Shown piece after piece: positions 8,584 to 16,626 of a stretch of DNA of 64,000 nucleotides. Below the pieces are notes generated by a model. That model was not told the DNA's origin, searched no databases, and saw nothing but the letters and a program-made list of their open reading frames with translations. Each line of letters opens with the position of its first letter. The first letter of the stretch is position 1. The stretch covers positions 61,285 through 125,284 of the forward strand of contig CAJAIK010000098.1 in the NCBI GenBank assembly GCA_903939765.1. Reading direction: 5' to 3'. Source of the DNA: an uncultured Chlorobiaceae bacterium (GTDB lineage Bacteria; Bacteroidota; Chlorobiia; Chlorobiales; Chlorobiaceae). Position numbers and translations under genes: made by a program.

Positions 8584-8657
8584 ACGTCCACTGGACAATT
8601 ACAATCGAGGGACATTTGAATACCATCTACTCCGCAATGGATTTCCTTCACTCGTGA
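8580..8657 (+). pseudogene. truncated RelE/ParE-type toxin
   Basis: The frame starts at the ATG of an ATGA overlap and encodes 25 residues (MNVHWTITIEGHLNTIYSAM, FLHS) before TGA. RelE/ParE toxins characteristically begin with a strand like VxWTxxAxxHLxxIYxYI, so this is best read as a toxin gene cut after its first helix. The rest of the domain is not found before hsdM starts 25 bases later. Possibly the insertion or rearrangement that brought in the hsd operon removed it. Confidence 0.6.
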
Positions 8658-8682
8658 GAAAACAACAAGCAAAACCCCCTCA

Positions 8683-10794
8683 ATGTCACTCCAAACCCAA
8701 ACGCACAGCCAGACAGCAAATTTTATCTGGAGCATCTGCAATTTGCTCCGAGGTCCATACAAACGGAATGAATATCGGAAGGTCATTCTTCCCTTGACGG
8801 TCTTGCGGCGCTTTGACTGCATTCTTGAGCCAACCAAGGGCAGGGTGCTTGAAGAGTTTGACAAGCTCAAGGGAAAGTCGGAAACCATTGTCAGCGCTCA
8901 ACTGCGGACGATTACCGGAGTGCCCTTCTATAACCTCTCCCGGCTCACCTTCAAAAAGCTCCTCGACGATCCCAACCAGATTGCTCCAAACCTGAACAGC
9001 TACATCAACGCATTTTCGCCCAATGTGCGACAGATATTCGAGAAGTTTGACTTTGGTATCCAGGTGAACAGGATGAATGAGAAGAATCTGCTCTTCAATG
9101 TCATCAAAAGATTTGCGTCCGACGAGGTTGACCTGTCGCCGCAGAATATTGATAACATGCAGATGGGCTATGTGTTTGAAGAGATCATCAGGATAGGCGC
9201 TGAACAATCCAATGAGGAGGCTGGAGAGCACTTCACACCCCGCGAGGTGATCAAGCTGATGGTCAATCTGCTGCTCTCGCCGGAAACCGACCTGCGCAAA
9301 AGCCACGTGGTCAAGACCATTTATGACCCGGCTTGCGGCACTGGCGGTATGCTTTCAGTCGCGGAGAAGTACATTCGCGACCTCAATCGTGATGCCCAGC
9401 CGCATCTCTTCGGGCAGGACTGGAACGACGAAGCCTGGGCCGTCTGCCGGGCGGACATGCTCATCAAAGGGGAAGAATCTGACAACATCAAGCCCGACTG
9501 TACCTTTGAAAAGGACGGTTTCCCCAAAGCAAAGTTTGATTATATGCTGGCCAATCCGCCCTTTGGCGTGGAGTGGAAACAGCAACAGCGTTTTATCGAA
9601 AATGAATTCTATACGCTTGGCTACGATGGTCGTTTTGGCGCTGGCACTCCCCGCATCAACGACGGCTCTCTCCTCTTTCTTCAGCACATGATCTCTAAAA
9701 TGCGCTCACCGCAGGAGGGCGGAAGCCGCATCGGGATTGTCTTCAACGGCTCACCACTCTTTACCGGCGATGCGGGCAGCGGCGAATCCAACATACGGGA
9801 GTGGATTATTGAAAGCGACTGGCTCGAAGCCATTATTGCCCTGCCGGATCAGCTCTTCTACAACACCGGCATCTCCACTTATATCTGGATCGTCACCAAC
9901 CGCAAGGAGGCGCGACGCGCCGGAAAAATCCAACTGATCGACGCTCGCGGATACTTTGTCAAAATGCGCAAAAGTCTTGGGAACAAGCGAAACCAGATTG
10001 GTGACGGCGAAGAGAACCGCCCCGACCAGATTGGCGAAATCAGCCGCATCTATGGAAACTTCACGCACAACGAAACCCGGGCGGTAGCGAGTGACGGTAT
10101 CACGAAACCGGTTATTGTCAGCAAGATTTTTGACAACACCGACTTTGGCTACAATAAAATCACCGTAGAGCGTCCATTGCGCCTGAACTTCCAGGCAAAC
10201 GCCGAACGGATTGCCCTGCTTGACGACCTGCGCGGATTCCGGAAGATTGCCGAAAGCGAGAAGAAGAACGAAGCCATCCGTCAGCAGGAGATCGAAGCAG
10301 GAGAAAAGCGGCAGGCTGCCATCAAAACCCTGCTTTCTGACCTCGGCAAGGCAACCAATGAGAAGCTCTTCAAGGAGCGGATCGCCTTTCTGAAAGAGCT
10401 CAAGGCCATTGACCAGCAATCGGGTGTGCGCCTGGGCACACCGGAGTTGAAGCTGGTACTCGAAGCGCTCAGCGAAAAAGATGAGAGCGCCGAAATCTGC
10501 CGCGACCTGAAAGGCAACCCAGAAGCTGATGCTGACCTGCGCGATACCGAAAATGTGCCGCTCAAGGAGGACATCGAGGATTACTTCAGGCGCGAAGTAC
10601 TGCCCCATGTGCCGGACGCATGGATTGACCACACTAAAACCAAAGTTGGCTACGAGATACCGCTGAACCGTCATTTTTACCGCTACGAACCGCCCCGTTC
10701 ACTTGAAGCCATTGCCGCCGATGTGAAAGTGCTCGAAACGGAGATTGTGGCAATGCTGGCTGAGATTACCGGCAGCGCGGAGGCTGGACAATGA
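8683..10794 (+). CDS. hsdM: type I restriction-modification DNA methyltransferase subunit M
   Basis: A 703-residue N6-adenine methyltransferase subunit. The N-terminal helical HsdM domain (NFIWSICNLLRGPYKRNEYR) is followed by the catalytic domain with SAM motif I DPACGTGGM (D215) and catalytic motif IV NPPFG (N291). The C-terminal third is charged and probably coiled coil. It partners HsdS for sequence-specific methylation that protects the host, and HsdR for cleavage. hsdS follows with an ATGATGA overlap. The length exceeds that of classical EcoKI HsdM (about 530) and fits the longer family in which the C-terminal extension contacts HsdS. No internal damage is seen. Confidence 0.95.
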   Translation: MSLQTQTHSQTANFIWSICNLLRGPYKRNEYRKVILPLTVLRRFDCILEPTKGRVLEEFDKLKGKSETIVSAQLRTITGVPFYNLSRLTFKKLLDDPNQIAPNLNSYINAFSPNVRQIFEKFDFGIQVNRMNEKNLLFNVIKRFASDEVDLSPQNIDNMQMGYVFEEIIRIGAEQSNEEAGEHFTPREVIKLMVNLLLSPETDLRKSHVVKTIYDPACGTGGMLSVAEKYIRDLNRDAQPHLFGQDWNDEAWAVCRADMLIKGEESDNIKPDCTFEKDGFPKAKFDYMLANPPFGVEWKQQQRFIENEFYTLGYDGRFGAGTPRINDGSLLFLQHMISKMRSPQEGGSRIGIVFNGSPLFTGDAGSGESNIREWIIESDWLEAIIALPDQLFYNTGISTYIWIVTNRKEARRAGKIQLIDARGYFVKMRKSLGNKRNQIGDGEENRPDQIGEISRIYGNFTHNETRAVASDGITKPVIVSKIFDNTDFGYNKITVERPLRLNFQANAERIALLDDLRGFRKIAESEKKNEAIRQQEIEAGEKRQAAIKTLLSDLGKATNEKLFKERIAFLKELKAIDQQSGVRLGTPELKLVLEALSEKDESAEICRDLKGNPEADADLRDTENVPLKEDIEDYFRREVLPHVPDAWIDHTKTKVGYEIPLNRHFYRYEPPRSLEAIAADVKVLETEIVAMLAEITGSAEAGQ

Positions 10795-12107
10795 TGACGA
10801 AAGCCTATCCGAAATACAAACCCACCGGCGTTGAATGGCTCGGGGATGTACCGGAGCATTGGGAGGTGAAACGATCGGATGGCATACTGATTTCTGAACG
10901 CAATCAAATGATCCCGGATTCATTTAGAAATGAGGATGTGTTTCATTATTCAATACCAGCGGTTCAAGAATACGGAACAGGCATTATTGAAGAAGGCGAG
11001 TCAATTGCCAGCGCAAAACAGTTGATTACAGAAATGTGCTTGCTGGTTTCAAAGCTGAATCCTCGAAAAGCCACAATATGTATTGCTGAGCCTAAAGCAT
11101 TAAAAACGCTTTGCTCTACGGAATTTGTTGTTCTTAAAGCAAGGAAATGTGACCTGAGTTATTTGAGTTATTTTGTGCAATCAGAATTGTTTCGCCAAGA
11201 ACTTGATTCTAAAGTACAGTCTGTAACAAGGAGTCATCAAAGAGCTTCGCCAGAAGAAGTTTATAAGTTTTGGACTGCTTGGCCGCCATTCAGTGAGCAA
11301 GAAACCATTGCCGATTTTCTCGACCATGAGACCGAAAGCATTGACGCACTTATCGACAAGAAGAAGAACCTGCTTTCCCTGTTGGCTGAACAGCGAACAG
11401 CTCTCATTTCCCGCGCCGTCACCAAGGGGCTGAACCCATCAGTCAATATGAAACCCTCCGGCGTTGAATGGCTGGGGGATTTGCCGGAGCATTGGGAAAT
11501 AAAAAAGATACTGTTCTTGCTTCATCGACTGCAAGATGGCACACATTTTAGCCCTGAAAGTGATTTCTCGGGAGAATACCTTTACATTACAGCAAAAAAT
11601 ATTAAAGAGAATGGCATTGATTTATCTGACATCACTTTTGTAACAAGAGAAGCTCATGATGAAATCTATAAACGCTGTCCGGTAAAAAAAGGTGATGTAC
11701 TTTACATAAAAGATGGAGCAACTGCGGGTATCGCAACAGTCAATAATCTGGAAAAAGAGTTCTCAATGCTATCCAGCGTTGCAATGCTTCGACCAAGACC
11801 ACTTGCACTTGATTCAAAATTTTTGACCTATCATTTGAACAATCAAGCATTTAAAAAATTTGTTTTGAATAGCCTTGTCGGGGGTGCAATGACAAGATTT
11901 ACAATAGAAATTATAAGCAAATTCAGGTTAATCACACCTCCCCTACCTGAACAACAGGCCATCGCCGCCTATCTCGACCGTGAGACAGCCAAAATTGACA
12001 CGCTTTCGGCGAAGGTTCAGACGGCCATCGAACGCCTTCGTGAATATCGTACCGCCCTCATCAGCGCAGCGGTAACAGGCAAGATAGATGTGCGGGAGGA
12101 GGTATGA
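10791..12107 (+). CDS. hsdS: type I restriction-modification specificity subunit S
   Basis: A 438-residue HsdS with two target-recognition domains in tandem. Each half starts with almost the same stretch, GVEWLGDVPEHWE near residue 14 and GVEWLGDLPEHWE near 225. Each ends in a conserved helix region: EQETIADFLDHETESIDALI and PEQQAIAAYLDRETAKIDTL. This two-fold layout gives a bipartite recognition sequence that cannot be read from the protein alone. Translation is coupled to hsdM by ATGATGA. A short frame (MKSHEFIIT) starts in an ATGA overlap at its end and soon runs into a REP palindrome, a hint that another gene once followed here. Confidence 0.95.
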   Translation: MMTKAYPKYKPTGVEWLGDVPEHWEVKRSDGILISERNQMIPDSFRNEDVFHYSIPAVQEYGTGIIEEGESIASAKQLITEMCLLVSKLNPRKATICIAEPKALKTLCSTEFVVLKARKCDLSYLSYFVQSELFRQELDSKVQSVTRSHQRASPEEVYKFWTAWPPFSEQETIADFLDHETESIDALIDKKKNLLSLLAEQRTALISRAVTKGLNPSVNMKPSGVEWLGDLPEHWEIKKILFLLHRLQDGTHFSPESDFSGEYLYITAKNIKENGIDLSDITFVTREAHDEIYKRCPVKKGDVLYIKDGATAGIATVNNLEKEFSMLSSVAMLRPRPLALDSKFLTYHLNNQAFKKFVLNSLVGGAMTRFTIEIISKFRLITPPLPEQQAIAAYLDRETAKIDTLSAKVQTAIERLREYRTALISAAVTGKIDVREEV

Positions 12108-12229
12108 AATCCCATGAATTCATCATCACCCGTAAGGGCGTATTGCGATACGCCCCAACAAATGCAATTCGACCCTACAATCGCCCCCACACGCAATATG
12201 CTCCGACATCGGCACCATATTTTCTGTAA
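12104..12229 (+). pseudogene. short frame behind hsdS, truncated by REP sequence
   Basis: ATG at 12104 overlaps the hsdS stop as ATGA and opens a 41-codon frame. Only its first nine residues (MKSHEFIIT) lie upstream of the REP palindrome; the rest (RKGVLRYAPT onward) is a translation of repeat sequence. It is best explained as the first codons of an original downstream gene replaced by the REP/transposase insertion. Its identity cannot be recovered. Confidence 0.4.
12132..12156. repeat. REP-like palindrome 1
   Basis: Arms GGGCGTAT (12136-12143) and ATACGCCC (12148-12155) pair around the loop TGCG, preceded by GTAA. It lies 111 bases before the REP-associated transposase gene and shares its core with the palindromes inside that gene. 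Confidence 0.75.
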
Positions 12230-12266
12230 TATCATATTGATGTAAAAACAACAATCACATAACGAT

Positions 12267-12836
12267 ATGAAATTCAATCCTGCCATCCATCATCGTAAAT
12301 CCATACGGATGCAGGGATACGATTATGCGCAGGATGGCGCCTATTTCGTTACAATTTGCACACATAACCGTCAGTGCTTGTTTGGCGACCTTAAGGGCGT
12401 ATTGCAATACACCCCGACTGCCGAAATGGTACTGAACCCGTTCGGCATCATTGTCCGCGATGCGTGGCAAAACACACCGGTCATACGGCCCGGCATGTTA
12501 TTGGACGCATTTGTCATCATGCCCAACCATATTCATGGCATCATTATTATCCGTAGGGGCGTATTGCGTACGGGCGTATTGCCATACGCCCCTACACCCA
12601 TATTTCAATCACCGTCGCAAACAATTGGGGCCATCGTGCGCGGGTTTAAATCATCAACCGCGAAACAGATCAATCAAATGCGCGAGACACCGGGACTCCC
12701 CGTCTGGCAACGCAATTATCATGAACATGTTATTCGGAATGAAGAGGAATTGCATCGGATAAGGGAATATATTATCACCAATGCCCAAAACTGGGTAAAC
12801 GATATCCATTTTATGACGGAATCAGAATCATCATGA
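12267..12836 (+). CDS. REP-associated tyrosine transposase (RAYT, Y1/IS200-like)
   Basis: A 189-residue single-strand transposase of the Y1 HUH class. The core features are MQGYDYAQDGAYFVTICTH near the start, the metal-binding HUH triad within MPNHIHG (H88, H90) and the nucleophile region NYHEHVIRNEEEL with Y151. RAYTs act on REP palindromes, and such palindromes lie just upstream. Unusually, two are also inside the gene, translated as GDLKGVLQYTPT and RRGVLRTGVLPYAPTP at positions where relatives have variable loops. The gene sits between hsdS and hsdR and its stop overlaps the hsdR start as ATGA, so it may take part in expression of hsdR. All catalytic residues are present, so it may be active. 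Confidence 0.9.
   Translation: MKFNPAIHHRKSIRMQGYDYAQDGAYFVTICTHNRQCLFGDLKGVLQYTPTAEMVLNPFGIIVRDAWQNTPVIRPGMLLDAFVIMPNHIHGIIIIRRGVLRTGVLPYAPTPIFQSPSQTIGAIVRGFKSSTAKQINQMRETPGLPVWQRNYHEHVIRNEEELHRIREYIITNAQNWVNDIHFMTESESS
12391..12415. repeat. REP-like palindrome 2, inside the RAYT coding sequence
   Basis: GGGCGTATTG (12395-12404) faces CAATACACCC (12405-12414), a perfect inverted pair but for one base. It is read in frame as KGVLQYTP within the transposase. Confidence 0.7.
12553..12595. repeat. compound REP-like palindrome 3, inside the RAYT coding sequence
   Basis: The outer arms GTAGGGGCGTAT (12553-12564) and ATACGCCCCTAC (12584-12595) match over 12 bases. A second copy of the GGGCGTATTG core lies between them, as if two REPs were nested. 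It is read in frame as RGVLRTGVLPYAPT. Confidence 0.8.
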
Positions 12837-15800
12837 AAGCCACCACGGAAAAAGCATTTGAGGCATATATCGAGGAGAGCATGGCAGAGCGCGGCTGGAT
12901 TACTGGTTCCCGCCCGCTCTGGGATAAAAACAGGGCGCTTTTTCCTGGGTACGTTATTGACTTTATTCGCGATACTCAGCCAGCTCTGTGGGAGCAGATG
13001 GAAAAACTGCACGGGGGTGAACTTGCCCAAAAGCTGATTGAGACGCTGGTGAAAGAGCGGGAGAGCAAAGGAACCATGCATATCATCCGGCACGGTTTCA
13101 AGTTCTACGGCAAGAACTTCCGGCTCGCCAGCTTCAAACCGGCGCATGGACTGGTGCAGGAAACCGTAGCGCTGTTTGAGAAAAACCGGCTCCATGTTAC
13201 CCGCCAGGTGCCCTGCCACCCCTCTGATACGAGTACGGTTGACATGGTGCTCTCGCTGAACGGGATTCCTCTCTGCACCCTGGAGCTGAAAAATCACGCA
13301 ACAGGGCAAAACTCGAAACATGCGATAGCGCAGTATAAAGATGAGCGCGATCCTCGGGCTCCCCTCTTTCAGTTCATGAAAGGGGCTGTAGTTCACTTCG
13401 CCGTTGATCCTGATGAAATTTACATGGCTACCCGCCTTAACAGGGAGAAGAGCTTTTTTCTCCCCTTCAACCGGGGCAGTGAGCCCGGCGCCATCAGTTG
13501 CGGCAAGGGCAATCCGCAACATCCATCGGGCCACCGTACCGGCTATTTCTGGGAAGAGGTACTCGAACGGGAAAGCTTTCTTGATATTGTCGGGAGCTTC
13601 ATCTTTCTGGAGACGAGCGAAACCACCGTTGATGACGGCGCTGGCGGACGGAAAAAGGTGACACGAGAGAGCATGATCTTCCCCCGCTACCATCAACTGG
13701 ATGCGGTGCGCAAGCTCACCTCCTCGGCACGAAGCGAACAAACGGGGAACAACTACCTGATCCAGCATTCGGCAGGAAGTGGAAAAACCAACAGCATCTC
13801 CTGGCTATCACACCGACTTTCGAGCCTGCACAGCGCGAATGACAGCAAGGTGTTCGATTGCGTTGTGGTCATTACCGACCGCCGTGTGCTCGACAAACAG
13901 CTTCAGGATGCCATCTACCAGATCGAACATGCGCAGGGCGTTGTGAAAGCAATTGATGAAAACTCCCGCCAGTTGGCTGAAGCGTTGGTTGATGGCACGA
14001 AAATCGTCATCACCACCCTGCAAAAGTTTCCCTTTATCCTGCGGGGGCTGCTGCACATCGCCGGAGCCGATAACCCTGACCAGCCGGATGAAGCGGCCAT
14101 TACAAAAGCCCAGGAGTGGCAGGAGGCCATTGCCGCACGCCGGTACGCCGTGATTGTTGATGAGGCACACTCAAGCCAGACGGGTGAAACTGCCCGTGAA
14201 CTGAAACGGATTCTTGGTGCAGGCACTGAACAGGGTTCCGAAGAGAGTGAAATCGACTGGGAAGATGGTCTGAATAAAGTGATGGAGTCGCGTGGCAGGC
14301 AGAAAAATCTGAGCTTCTTTGCTTTTACCGCCACACCAAAAGGGAAAACCCTTGAGCTTTTCGGGCGCAAGGGTGACAGTGGCAAACCGGAAGCATTCCA
14401 TACCTATTCGATGAAACAGGCTATTGAGGAGGGCTTTATTCTTGACGTGCTTCAGCGTTACACTACCTACAAAACCTATTTCAGGCTTGTGAAAAGCGTT
14501 GAAGAGGATCCGGCCATGCCGAACAAAAAAGCGCGAAAAAAACTGGCCAAGTTCATGGCGCTCCATCCGCATAATATCGAACAGAAAACGGAGATCATGG
14601 TGGAGCATTTCCGTGCGCATGTAAAGCACAAGCTTGGCGGACGGGGAAAAGCGATGGTGGTGACCGGTTCCCGCCTGCACGCTGTGCGCTACATGCTGGC
14701 CTTTCAGCGCTACATTGAGGAGAACCACTATGCCGATATCCGCCCGCTGGTAGCCTTCAGCGGCACCGTCAGAGACCCTGCATCAGGAGATGAATACACC
14801 GAGCCGTCGATGAATCTTGATGTGGTGAGCGGGAAGCATATCTCTGAAGCACAGTTGCCCGACAAGTTCGACTCGTCAGATTATCAGCTTCTGCTGGTCG
14901 CCAACAAATATCAGACCGGCTTTGACCAGCCTCTGCTGTGCGCCATGTATGTTGACAAGCGGCTTGACGGTGTTCAGGCGGTTCAAACCCTCTCCCGACT
15001 CAACCGTAACAGTGCAGGGAAAGAGGAGCCCTTTGTGCTCGACTTTGTCAATGAAGCTGAGGATATCTACAAGGCGTTCAAACCCTATTACAATGCAACA
15101 ACGCTCGAAGAGCCATCCGACCCCAATCATCTTGAAAAACTCAAGCATGAGTTGAATGCCATGCAGGTCTATTTATGGTCGGAAGTGGCAGGGTTTTGTC
15201 GTGTTTTTTATCTGCCGCACTCCAGACAGAATCCTTCGGACCACGCTCGTATGGAGAAGATGGTGCAACCGGCAGTGGACCGCTTCAAGGCTCTTGATGA
15301 GGAAAAGAGAGAGGCTTTCTATGAAAAAATAACCGCTTATACGCAGTTCTATGCTTTCATCAGCCAGATTATCCCCTATTCCGACCAGGAGCTGGAGATG
15401 CTTTACAGCTTCAGCAGATATCTGATACCGCATCTTGACCCTGGCGACACCGGGGGAAATCCGGATCCTGAAAAGGAGGTTACCCTCCAGTATTACCGGA
15501 TAGAAAAAGTGATGTCGGGCGCGATTATTCTTGAGAGTGACGATCAGTATGGCGTCAAATCACCGACCGCTGTTGGAACCGGCAAAGCAAAGGATGAAGA
15601 GAAGCCTCTCTCCGAGATTATTCAGGCACTGAACGAACGATTCGGCACCGACTTCACCGACGAAGACCGACTCTTCTTCGATCAGATCATGGAAAAAGCC
15701 TCAAAAGACGAGCGCGTCATACAAACAGCGATGGCCAATCCACTCGACAAGTTTGAGCTTGGCATCAAAACCATTATCGAATCGCTCATGATGCAGCGAA

Positions 15801-15916
15801 TGGCGGAAAATGACGGCATCGTCACCCGATATATGGACGATTCGAGCTTCCAGAAAACGATATATCCGCTACTCGCAAAGGAGATTTACAGGAGCATTCT
15901 GGAGAAGCAGGAGTGA
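12833..15916 (+). CDS. hsdR: type I restriction endonuclease subunit R
   Basis: A 1027-residue motor/nuclease subunit of the type I restriction enzyme. The N-terminal PD-(D/E)xK nuclease is visible as D137 (DMVLSLNG) and E151-L-K153 (TLELKNHAT). The SF2 translocase follows with Walker A HSAGSGKT (312-319), DEAH (443-446), FTATPKG and, in the second RecA domain, QTGFDQP and LSRLNR. The C-terminal helical part binds the methylase core. Cleavage would occur at unmethylated sites read by HsdS. Its ATG overlaps the transposase stop, so the operon reads hsdM-hsdS-RAYT-hsdR. No disruption is seen and the system appears intact. Confidence 0.95.
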   Translation: MKATTEKAFEAYIEESMAERGWITGSRPLWDKNRALFPGYVIDFIRDTQPALWEQMEKLHGGELAQKLIETLVKERESKGTMHIIRHGFKFYGKNFRLASFKPAHGLVQETVALFEKNRLHVTRQVPCHPSDTSTVDMVLSLNGIPLCTLELKNHATGQNSKHAIAQYKDERDPRAPLFQFMKGAVVHFAVDPDEIYMATRLNREKSFFLPFNRGSEPGAISCGKGNPQHPSGHRTGYFWEEVLERESFLDIVGSFIFLETSETTVDDGAGGRKKVTRESMIFPRYHQLDAVRKLTSSARSEQTGNNYLIQHSAGSGKTNSISWLSHRLSSLHSANDSKVFDCVVVITDRRVLDKQLQDAIYQIEHAQGVVKAIDENSRQLAEALVDGTKIVITTLQKFPFILRGLLHIAGADNPDQPDEAAITKAQEWQEAIAARRYAVIVDEAHSSQTGETARELKRILGAGTEQGSEESEIDWEDGLNKVMESRGRQKNLSFFAFTATPKGKTLELFGRKGDSGKPEAFHTYSMKQAIEEGFILDVLQRYTTYKTYFRLVKSVEEDPAMPNKKARKKLAKFMALHPHNIEQKTEIMVEHFRAHVKHKLGGRGKAMVVTGSRLHAVRYMLAFQRYIEENHYADIRPLVAFSGTVRDPASGDEYTEPSMNLDVVSGKHISEAQLPDKFDSSDYQLLLVANKYQTGFDQPLLCAMYVDKRLDGVQAVQTLSRLNRNSAGKEEPFVLDFVNEAEDIYKAFKPYYNATTLEEPSDPNHLEKLKHELNAMQVYLWSEVAGFCRVFYLPHSRQNPSDHARMEKMVQPAVDRFKALDEEKREAFYEKITAYTQFYAFISQIIPYSDQELEMLYSFSRYLIPHLDPGDTGGNPDPEKEVTLQYYRIEKVMSGAIILESDDQYGVKSPTAVGTGKAKDEEKPLSEIIQALNERFGTDFTDEDRLFFDQIMEKASKDERVIQTAMANPLDKFELGIKTIIESLMMQRMAENDGIVTRYMDDSSFQKTIYPLLAKEIYRSILEKQE

Positions 15917-16065
15917 ATGCAGGCAACTCTCCGGGATTTCCGAAGAGTTCAGGCACGCCCCCATCGCTTTGCGGCTCTCCCTGAAAAACAGAGTTGTTTT
16001 CGGATGATAATCGAATATTGTATATCTTTTTAAAAAAATACGCTGTTATCAATTCTGTTGCGACC

Positions 16066-16293
16066 ATGAACACACAACTTTTACAACAAGCAAGTATGCT
16101 CGACATTAACGAGCAGATTGAGCTGGTCGAGGCCATCTGGAATGGCATCGTTAGTCGTAATGCCACCCCTTCGCTGACTGATGAACAAAAAATGGAACTT
16201 GACCGCCGCATCGAAGACCTCTCAGCAAACCCCTGCGATGTTATGAGCTGGGACGAAGCAAAAGCTGCTGCTCTTGCCAAAATCAAGCAATGA
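16066..16293 (+). CDS. addiction-module antitoxin (ParE-partner type)
   Basis: From ATG 16066 the product is 75 residues. It has the standard pattern of the 'putative addiction module component' family: helix LLQQASMLDINEQIELVEAIWNGI, then LTDEQKMELDRRIEDLSANP and a C-terminal MSWDEAKAAALAKI. An in-frame start at 15994 adds only non-conserved residues. Such antitoxins neutralise RelE/ParE toxins and repress their own promoter. The toxin gene follows with an ATGA overlap. The upstream 150 bases are AT-rich and probably contain the promoter, making this pair independent of hsdR. Confidence 0.88.
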   Translation: MNTQLLQQASMLDINEQIELVEAIWNGIVSRNATPSLTDEQKMELDRRIEDLSANPCDVMSWDEAKAAALAKIKQ

Positions 16294-16586
16294 AACTTCC
16301 AATCACGTTTCATCGTGCAGCCAGTACTGAGTTCAGTGAAGCAACTGCATGGTATGAAAGCAAGCGAATTGGCCTTGGTATAGAGTTCATTGCTGAAATT
16401 GAACGATGTGTATCGCTGGCATCTGAACACCCTCTTCAATTTCCCTTAGTTCACCATGACATTCGCCGAGTTATCGCAAATCGTTTTCCCTATTGCGTGT
16501 ATTTCCGCACGGAAAAAGATCGTATCGTTGTCATAGCGATATTTCATGGTCGCAGAGATCCTGCGATTTGGATACATAGAGCGTAG
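16290..16586 (+). CDS. RelE/ParE-family toxin
   Basis: A 98-residue toxin of the RelE/ParE superfamily: FHRAASTEFSEATAWYESKR at the start, a central helix EFIAEIERCVSLASEHPLQFP, and the strand block IRRVIANRFPYCVYFRTEKDRIVVIAIFHGRRDP. The terminal H-G-R-R-D-P and the 'FPYCVYF' strand are typical of this branch. The target (ribosome-bound mRNA or gyrase) cannot be told from sequence. It is coupled to its antitoxin by ATGA. The pair is intact, in contrast to the broken ParE-like stub before hsdM at the other end of the same island. Confidence 0.88.
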   Translation: MKLPITFHRAASTEFSEATAWYESKRIGLGIEFIAEIERCVSLASEHPLQFPLVHHDIRRVIANRFPYCVYFRTEKDRIVVIAIFHGRRDPAIWIHRA

Positions 16587-16626
16587 TTCTGCCTTCAGTC
16601 AAGGTTTTTTCAAACGGAGACGATGT

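Noticed and set aside
9751..10674. 307-codon minus-strand frame inside hsdM
   Set aside because: It is antisense to a clearly recognisable methyltransferase and has no family features.
10827..11500. Direct repeat of about 40 bases spaced 630 bases apart
   Set aside because: This is the normal internal duplication of HsdS (GVEWLGD-PEHWE), not a mobile repeat.
12719..13768. 349-codon minus-strand frame over the start of hsdR
   Set aside because: hsdR on the plus strand has nuclease and helicase motifs; the antisense frame is a by-product of codon bias.
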